12,554 nucleotides of DNA. Origin: Fischerella sp. GTDB lineage: Bacteria > Cyanobacteriota > Cyanobacteriia > Cyanobacteriales > Nostocaceae. The translations under genes were made by a program, and so were the position numbers. The notes under the pieces are model-generated. The model did no database searches and was not told the origin of the DNA. It saw only the letters and a list, made by a program, of their open reading frames with translations. The stretch covers positions 1 through 12,554 of the forward strand of contig JANZYY010000095.1 in NCBI GenBank assembly GCA_026419705.1. Direction: 5' to 3'. The first letter of the stretch is position 1. Every line of letters starts with the position of its first letter. Below are positions 7,883-12,554 of the stretch, piece by piece.

Positions 7883-8026
7883 AAATGCCCCTATTGACCT
7901 CCTGATGTAGACGTTCCTATTCGGAACATTCCCTGATTTACCCGCAAGCATTTAGTGTATAAAATAATACTATTGTTCACTGGTACTAGATACCTGATTA
8001 TGTGATAATATTTTTTACTCCATCTT
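7883..8026 (-). promoter_or_regulatory. hmpA-hmpB gap, possible internal promoter
   Basis: This 144-nt gap is much larger than the 13-16 nt gaps between hmpB, hmpC and hmpD. On the minus strand it contains AT-rich TATTATTTTATACA (a possible -10 region) without a convincing -35, and a small hairpin GTTCC-GAATA-GGAAC (7913-7927) just upstream of the hmpB ribosome-binding region. A second promoter separating hmpB-E expression from hmpA is plausible but not shown. Confidence 0.3.
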
Positions 8027-9265
8027 TTACCGAATCAACAAGTGCTGTGTATGTTTTAGTGCTCTATTCTGGCTGGAGTTGAGATATTTCTCTACCAGAA
8101 TTACTAATTCAGTATTCCCAAATGGCTTTGTTAAATAATCGGTTGCACCCACGATTTTTGCTCGGACTCGGTCTAAAAATCCTTCTTTACCAGTAAGCAT
8201 AATAATTGGCACGAACCGAAAAGCTTGAGAATGGCGCAGCATCGCACAAATTTCATACCCATTTAATTCCGGCATTACAATATCACAAAAAATTAAATCG
8301 GGTTTGAGTTGAAAAATCAGACTGAGAGCTTCTAAGGGATTAGTGAGGGCGATCGCTTCATAGCCTTCTGTTTTCAAAATAGTTTCTATACTCGTACAAA
8401 TGCTGGTTGCATCATCAATACATAAAATACGTCGCTTTGTGGTTTGCTCTGGGGACAGAATTTGATCTTGTTTGTCCGTCAGCGAACTAGTAGTTTCTGA
8501 ATATACAAGCTGTACCCAACCTTGTTGTACGTATGGGTGTATTGCCTTGGCGACAGTTATGATATCTTGGTTGAGATAGCGGGCTAATTGACGCAGGGAT
8601 GTTTTGCCATCTGCCCAATGCTGTAACTTATTCACCGTTACCTGTGGTAGTGAAGAACGCAACTTCACTATGTCAGCAAGTACGGGAAATTGTTCGGGGG
8701 ACTGAATATATGGGTACAGTTGCTTCCACTGTTGCACCTGTTTAACAATTTTGGTAAGTAAGGGAGCGATCTCCAAGGTAGTCAATTGGGGAGTAATTGC
8801 TGAATCTAATTCAAAAATAAAACTACCTTGGTGTAAATTTAACAAGTCAAACAAAGTTTCGTGCACCAAGCAGTGGATGATATTGCGAGCCTGTTTTGGC
8901 TCGATCGTGTTCTGCTCTAATAGCATCCACAAATAGTCATACTCAGCTGTATTCAGCGTTCCGAAGCTGGCTAGTTTTTGTTCATCTAGTTGTATTTTGA
9001 CTTGATAGTGACGCAAATAATCATTGAGTCGGGATAAACCACGATCGCCATTAGTTGCATAAATAATTTGACCATTGACAAAAAAGATCAGCCAAGACTG
9101 CTGTTTGCTGTTGTTAGCAGGGTAATACCTGGCTGTGTCATCTACACTTGGCTTGGAACTTTTGTGAGAACTGCAAGCTTCTACAAATAGCTGCCCAGTG
9201 CGCTGCCCCAACTCTATCAATTGCAGGATGCTGCGAATATCAATTTCATTTAAATTTCCCTGCAT
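8027..9265 (-). CDS. hmpA: HmpA: PatA-type response regulator (PATAN domain plus receiver)
   Basis: First gene of the cluster, 412 residues. The N-terminal part (about 1-200) resembles the PATAN domain of PatA: it begins with IDIRSILQLIELGQRTGQLF (residues 8-27) and contains WLIFFVNGQIIYATNGD (58-74). A helical middle region (about 205-255, KLQHWADGKTSLRQLARYLN) follows, then a C-terminal receiver at about 278-396 with D284/D285, phospho-acceptor D328 in LIFCDIVMPELNGYEI, T358 and K380. There is no DNA-binding domain. PatA-type regulators of this family control type IV pilus or hormogonium behaviour (PilG, PixG) or heterocyst patterning (PatA); the adjacent CheY-CheW-MCP-CheA genes point to the motility role. 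The ATG at 9265 is the first in frame and has only a weak upstream purine run. Confidence 0.92.
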   Translation of the reverse strand: MQGNLNEIDIRSILQLIELGQRTGQLFVEACSSHKSSKPSVDDTARYYPANNSKQQSWLIFFVNGQIIYATNGDRGLSRLNDYLRHYQVKIQLDEQKLASFGTLNTAEYDYLWMLLEQNTIEPKQARNIIHCLVHETLFDLLNLHQGSFIFELDSAITPQLTTLEIAPLLTKIVKQVQQWKQLYPYIQSPEQFPVLADIVKLRSSLPQVTVNKLQHWADGKTSLRQLARYLNQDIITVAKAIHPYVQQGWVQLVYSETTSSLTDKQDQILSPEQTTKRRILCIDDATSICTSIETILKTEGYEAIALTNPLEALSLIFQLKPDLIFCDIVMPELNGYEICAMLRHSQAFRFVPIIMLTGKEGFLDRVRAKIVGATDYLTKPFGNTELVILVEKYLNSSQNRALKHTQHLLIR

Positions 9266-9628
9266 TTAGTTTAATTTTGCTCTTGATAATTAGGAATTAA
9301 TGAATAATTTTAGACTAATAGTCCTTAGTTCTAGCTCCTAAAGCCTACCGCCTCTAGATCTACACATTATTCAAATAAATTTAATTTTCTGTAATCTATT
9401 GAAACTAAGTGAGTGATAACACGGTAGTCATCATAACTAGCAGCAGTACAAAATATAAAAGAAGCAACGATTTAGTTGTAAAGATATCAGGACGTCATAT
9501 CTCACGTCTATATATAACTTTTGCCTGTCTTGTTTACTTCAAATCTGGGTTAAATGAGACGAGTTAACGTAATTATTTAATGCATAACCAAAAACACGGC
9601 CATTAAGTGCATCAAAAGGATTAAAGGT
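9266..9628. promoter_or_regulatory. Divergent promoter region between hmpA and hmpF
   Basis: These 363 bp contain no gene that I can support and separate two divergent motility genes, so both promoters should lie here. Visible elements: an 11-bp near-palindrome GACTAATAGTC (9313-9323) on the hmpA side; GACGTC (9491-9496) flanked by GATAT and ATATC; ACGTC repeated at 9492-9496 and 9504-9508, just before TATATAAC (9511-9518), a possible -10 for hmpF; and an imperfect direct repeat TTAATGCAT (9577-9585) and TTAAGTGCAT (9603-9612) close to the hmpF start. No clear sigma-70 -35 was found. An alternative hormogonium sigma factor would fit, but that is inference. Confidence 0.55.
9616..9620 (+). promoter_or_regulatory. 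Shine-Dalgarno for the GTG start of hmpF
   Basis: AAGGA sits 8 nt before the GTG at 9629. It supports this non-ATG start, which gives the family-like N-terminus LYLAEVQKQKG. Confidence 0.65.
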
Positions 9629-11386
9629 GTGCTGTATTTAGCAGAAGTACAAAAACAAAAAGGCAGTTTACTTGGTGGTGGTGGCAAAACGGAATTGAAA
9701 CTGCTGGCTTGTCAGCGGACAGACCAGAGTTGGAGTACCGTATCGGAAGAAGTAATTGCTGCTGAGGAAGCCAGTAAATTAAACGATGGCGTGCTCATAC
9801 TGGTAGAACTAAATCCTCAGCGTCAAGTACAGCGAATTCAAGAAGCGGGACGTCCCCTAGTGAATATTTTGCAGAACTTTTCCCGTCAATTAGAAAAGTT
9901 TAAGGTTAAAGAAGAAGAAATTGACCAATGGAAAGAGTCACTGACATTTCAAGCGCAAGAACTCAACCGTCGCGAAATGGAGATGGAAACGCGCTGGGAA
10001 CAATTGCAACAAATGGAGGATGAGTTCCAACGTCTGGAAGCAGAAAAACAGGAAATTGAAACATCCCGCGCCGACATAGAGAAGTTGCAACAAGAAATTG
10101 AGCGTAACCGTCAGGAACTGGAAAAAGCTTGGGAGCATTTGCGGGGTGAGCAGCTGCGTTTGGAAGAATTTCAAGCACAGTTGCAGCAGGGAACAATAAT
10201 TGATGAAGAGCAAACTCGAGTACTCAAAGATTTGCTCGATCGCCTTTCTAGCAGTGTTGCTCCTACAGAAACAGTACGGGAAAATCTGCATCTGGCATTT
10301 GAAATGGTGGAGAAACAGCAAGCTGTTCTCAACCCTCATTGGCAACAACTAGAGCAGCAAACAACAGCAGTTGGTGAACGACAGGCACAAGTGGATCGCT
10401 TATTGCAAGTCTTCCTGGAGCAACAAAACGAATGGCAGCAAGCTCAAAATTCTCTGGAACAACAAACAGCCGATGTGAAAGCGAACACAGCTACTCTCAA
10501 CAGCAAGCAAGAGTATGCTCGGATGCTGAAACAGCAGTTGCAATACCAAGACCATTTATATCAGCAGCTCCAATCCTTAGCAGCAAACTCTGGTGATGTC
10601 ACAAGTCCAGAAGTTGATATTGACACTTTAGAGAAAATGCCTCTGGAAGAACTGCAAAAGATCGTGCAGGACTTGCAAGAGAAATTAGATATAGATTCTA
10701 CCTTTGTGAAAGAACAAGAACAAGAACTCAAAGATAAGCAACAAACTATAGAAGAGCTACAACAAAAGATAAATCAAGCATCGATAGATGAACAAAGTGC
10801 ATTAGAAGCTGAACTGATCGATGAAAAAGACCACTACCAAATGCTCAACGAAACTTTGGTAGGACAACGTCGTCATTTGCTTGAACGCCAGGCACTTCTG
10901 AGACAACATCAAACTGTACTGCGGCGGCGGCAAGGACAAACTCTTGTTAATGTCCAAGAAGATGAGAAATTAGATTTAAGCCCGATATTGGCACAGATTG
11001 AAAAACAGCGACAACAATACTTAGAAGCACTGCAAAATTTAGAACAAGAAATTGAGCAGCTACAGACCAGCATTGAAAAAATGCTCTTAACAATTGAGCA
11101 GCAAACTGGAGAACAGGTAATGAAACGCCAAGAACTGCAAACAATGGAGCAAAACCTGCTATCCTTGCGAATAGCAATAGCTGAATGTTCAGGTCAAGTG
11201 AATTTGTATCAACAAGCCTTGCAACCAATTCAGGATTCCCTAGATGGTTTGCGGCAGAAATTGCAAGGCATAGATGCATCTTTGGCTCAAGTTCAACAAA
11301 CTGGTGACGAGCAACTGCAAGCTATTACCCAGATGCGCCAAGTTATTCTGAGTATGATTTCTCAACCAGAATTGGCAGCAACATAA
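9629..11386 (+). CDS. hmpF: HmpF: long coiled-coil protein associated with polar type IV pilus activity
   Basis: The protein has 585 residues and starts at GTG. The first 85 or so residues look globular: LYLAEVQKQKG, a Gly-rich turn LLGGGGK (14-20), and the beta-like VLILVEL (55-61). From about 86 to 570 it is almost continuous coiled coil, very rich in Gln and Glu, broken at Pro/Gly points near 211 (APTE), 236 (NPHW), 321-338 (SGDVTSPEVD to KMPL) and 451 (LSPI). There is no signal peptide or membrane segment, so it should be cytoplasmic. The gene is divergent from hmpA, as in Nostoc punctiforme, where HmpF is specific to filamentous cyanobacteria, localises dynamically to cell poles and is needed for type IV pilus-driven motility. 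The assignment rests on synteny, length and architecture; coiled coils alone are weak evidence of homology. Confidence 0.85.
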   Translation: MLYLAEVQKQKGSLLGGGGKTELKLLACQRTDQSWSTVSEEVIAAEEASKLNDGVLILVELNPQRQVQRIQEAGRPLVNILQNFSRQLEKFKVKEEEIDQWKESLTFQAQELNRREMEMETRWEQLQQMEDEFQRLEAEKQEIETSRADIEKLQQEIERNRQELEKAWEHLRGEQLRLEEFQAQLQQGTIIDEEQTRVLKDLLDRLSSSVAPTETVRENLHLAFEMVEKQQAVLNPHWQQLEQQTTAVGERQAQVDRLLQVFLEQQNEWQQAQNSLEQQTADVKANTATLNSKQEYARMLKQQLQYQDHLYQQLQSLAANSGDVTSPEVDIDTLEKMPLEELQKIVQDLQEKLDIDSTFVKEQEQELKDKQQTIEELQQKINQASIDEQSALEAELIDEKDHYQMLNETLVGQRRHLLERQALLRQHQTVLRRRQGQTLVNVQEDEKLDLSPILAQIEKQRQQYLEALQNLEQEIEQLQTSIEKMLLTIEQQTGEQVMKRQELQTMEQNLLSLRIAIAECSGQVNLYQQALQPIQDSLDGLRQKLQGIDASLAQVQQTGDEQLQAITQMRQVILSMISQPELAAT

Positions 11387-11406
11387 GAATTATGAATTGT
11401 TTTTAA
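11387..11406. other. Convergent hmpF-tilS gap
   Basis: Only 20 nt separate the two stop codons. The sequence is AT-rich, with AATTATGAATT followed by a short T-run and no GC-rich stem, so no convincing shared terminator is visible. The transcripts may overlap at their 3' ends. Confidence 0.5.
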
Positions 11407-12444
11407 TTATTTAATGCAAATCCAATCACCTTCTACTTGTGCGATCGCCCCACCAGGAAATGGATCTGTTTGCGATCGGTTCGGTGCTGTAATTAAGGCC
11501 GTGAGTTTTTCTATTTGCTCAAAACTTGGAGCGGTCGCAAGTATTTTTTGTAATATTTGTCGCATAACACGGCGTTGTAAAGCTATTGACGCTTTCTGCA
11601 ATACACGACGATTTAGTCTGAGAGGGAGAACAGTAGCTTCTCTGATGGAGAGAGAACTTCCCTCCATCTGGGGTTCTCCCCATCTTTCTATCTCCGCTTC
11701 TTCTCGCAACTTTTGAGCAGCTTGTTCTAAATACTCCACTTCTGCTTGCAGTAGTTCCGCTGTTTGAGCTAAAACCGATTCTACTTTCAAATTGAAATTT
11801 TCACGCAGATATGGTATTAACTCGTGGCGAATCCGGTTGCGAGCATACTTCAAATCCAGATTTGTGGAATCTTCCCAAATTGATAGCTGAAAGTCTTGGC
11901 AAAATTGACCTGTTTCGGTACGAGTGATTTCTAAAAGTGGGCGCACTAACGTAATGCCATCAACAAGCGAACGTTGCCAAGTTAAAGCTTGCAAACCATC
12001 TGCTCCAGTACCGCGAATTAAGTTGTAAAGCAGGGTTTCTGCCCGATCGCTGGCTGTGTGACCTGTAACGACACAATTGTAATTATGCTGCTGGGCGATC
12101 GCACCTAAAACTTTATACCGCCAATTGCGTGCGGCAGCTTCGCTATGTAGAGATGCGAGCTCTCCCGTCTCTACAAATGTTTCTAAATAAAATGGAATAT
12201 CCCAATTTTTTGCTAAACTTTCAACATATCGAGCATTAGCTTCAGAGTCTGAACGCCAGCGATGGTTGCAGTGAGCGATACCTAAATGCCATTTCCATTT
12301 TGGTTGCAAATCTAACAGCAATTTGATTAAACACAAGGAATCTTGTCCGCCAGACACTGCAACTAATAGGCGCTGGTTGCGTGTAAATAAATGACGCGAT
12401 CTAATCGTGCGATGGATTTTCGCATGAAGGGGAGTCCATACCAT
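11407..12444 (-). CDS. tilS: TilS: tRNA(Ile) lysidine synthetase
   Basis: ATP-dependent cytoplasmic enzyme that converts C34 of the CAU anticodon of tRNA-Ile2 to lysidine, so that AUA is read as isoleucine; essential in most bacteria. Length is 345 residues from the chosen start. The N-type ATP pyrophosphatase PP-loop SGGQDS is at residues 31-36, followed by the conserved IAHCNHRWR, the second motif TGHTASDRAETLLYNLIRGT, and the NRIRHELIPYLRENF element typical of TilS. A short helical C-terminal region follows, giving the short form rather than the longer E. coli form. The frame extends upstream to 12549, but the 35 extra residues are not family-like; MVWTPLHAKIHRTIRSRHLF is, so the ATG at 12444 is chosen despite the lack of a clear Shine-Dalgarno. 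It is convergent with hmpF and has no evident link to motility. Confidence 0.95.
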   Translation of the reverse strand: MVWTPLHAKIHRTIRSRHLFTRNQRLLVAVSGGQDSLCLIKLLLDLQPKWKWHLGIAHCNHRWRSDSEANARYVESLAKNWDIPFYLETFVETGELASLHSEAAARNWRYKVLGAIAQQHNYNCVVTGHTASDRAETLLYNLIRGTGADGLQALTWQRSLVDGITLVRPLLEITRTETGQFCQDFQLSIWEDSTNLDLKYARNRIRHELIPYLRENFNLKVESVLAQTAELLQAEVEYLEQAAQKLREEAEIERWGEPQMEGSSLSIREATVLPLRLNRRVLQKASIALQRRVMRQILQKILATAPSFEQIEKLTALITAPNRSQTDPFPGGAIAQVEGDWICIK

Positions 12445-12496
12445 TTTGGGTTCGCAAGCGCAGATGGACGTAGATAAACATTGTATTGGCGTGTAG

Positions 12497-12520
12497 AACA
12501 CTAAGACACTAAGTGTTTTT
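12497..12520. repeat. Tandem ACACTAAG repeat with small hairpin upstream of tilS
   Basis: ACACTAAG occurs twice in tandem (12498-12505, 12506-12513), followed by TGTTTTT. The outer bases AACACT and AGTGTT can pair as a 6-bp stem followed by T residues on the plus strand. It resembles the short tandemly repeated sequences common between cyanobacterial genes. It could be a weak terminator for an off-window plus-strand transcript or a neutral repeat. Confidence 0.45.
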
Positions 12521-12554
12521 ATGGTTGAAGCCTGTGGTGAAATCATCACAGGAC

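Larger units (their letters stand above)
526..12102. repeat. HIP1 octamers (GCGATCGC), 12 copies across the window
   Basis: Copies start at 526, 953, 2091, 3397, 3582, 4379, 4777, 5664, 6231, 8349, 11441 and 12095. All lie inside coding regions (hmpE, hmpD, hmpA, tilS); none was found in hmpB, hmpC or hmpF. This highly iterated palindrome is a hallmark of many cyanobacterial genomes and is the main compositional evidence for the host. Confidence 0.9.

Noticed and set aside
7883..7951. N-terminal extension of HmpB to 7951
   Set aside because: The extra 23 residues precede a complete receiver that begins normally at MSTVLIVEDS, and would use up the ribosome-binding region.
7980..8016. ATTAT-GTG-ATAAT followed by T6 as a terminator after hmpA
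   Set aside because: The T-run lies on the plus strand, the wrong side for minus-strand transcripts; the stem is only 5 bp and all A/T.
9662..9691. Possible Walker A P-loop in HmpF (LLGGGGKT, residues 14-21)
   Set aside because: The residue six positions before the Lys is Leu, not the Gly/Ala needed for GxxxxGKT, and no Walker B or nucleotide-binding fold follows.
9938..11279. Minus-strand open frames inside hmpF (136, 77 and 110 residues)
   Set aside because: Antisense shadows of a Gln/Glu-rich coiled coil, giving Leu/Phe/Cys-rich strings that imitate membrane proteins. The plus-strand gene explains the region.
12445..12549. N-terminal extension of TilS to 12549
   Set aside because: The added residues are encoded partly by the ACACTAAG repeat and are unlike TilS N-termini; the ATG at 12444 begins the recognisable family sequence.
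1..12554. Mobile element, defence system, CRISPR array or horizontally acquired island
   Set aside because: No transposase, integrase, terminal repeats or regularly spaced repeats were seen; HIP1 sites and gene style suggest a native chromosomal locus.

Overview
The window is most likely chromosomal DNA of a filamentous, hormogonium-forming cyanobacterium (Nostocales type). Two signs support this. The octamer GCGATCGC (HIP1) occurs 12 times in 12.5 kb, against roughly 0.2 expected by chance. The gene content and order also match the hmp locus that controls hormogonium gliding and type IV pili in Nostoc punctiforme. No mobile element, phage gene, CRISPR array, tRNA or rRNA was seen.

Layout, left to right. 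Positions 1-9265 hold five genes on the minus strand, read from right to left: hmpA (PatA-like response regulator), hmpB (CheY), hmpC (CheW), hmpD (membrane MCP) and hmpE (giant CheA). hmpE is cut by the left window edge inside its CheW-like P5 domain. Positions 9266-9628 are a 363-bp divergent promoter region. Positions 9629-11386 on the plus strand encode HmpF, a glutamine-rich coiled-coil protein associated with type IV pilus polarity. Positions 11407-12444 on the minus strand encode TilS, the tRNA-Ile lysidine synthetase, convergent with hmpF and functionally unrelated. The last 110 bp hold a short tandem repeat upstream of tilS.

How the genes work together (family knowledge plus inference): HmpD, coupled through HmpC, controls autophosphorylation of HmpE on His49 of its HPt domain. 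The phosphate passes to Asp52 of HmpB and Asp328 of HmpA, and HmpF acts at the pilus-bearing cell poles. No cheR or cheB is visible, so methyl-based adaptation is not encoded here.

The system itself is described. The less expected details are inside the genes: a roughly 670-residue acidic linker in HmpE containing at least three tandem 35-residue repeats, a Cys cluster next to its HPt domain, a HIP1 octamer lying exactly on the kinase N-box where the usual Asp is Ala, a receptor with almost no periplasmic part but a cytoplasmic TPR-like N-terminus, and a 12-bp inverted repeat between hmpD and hmpE.
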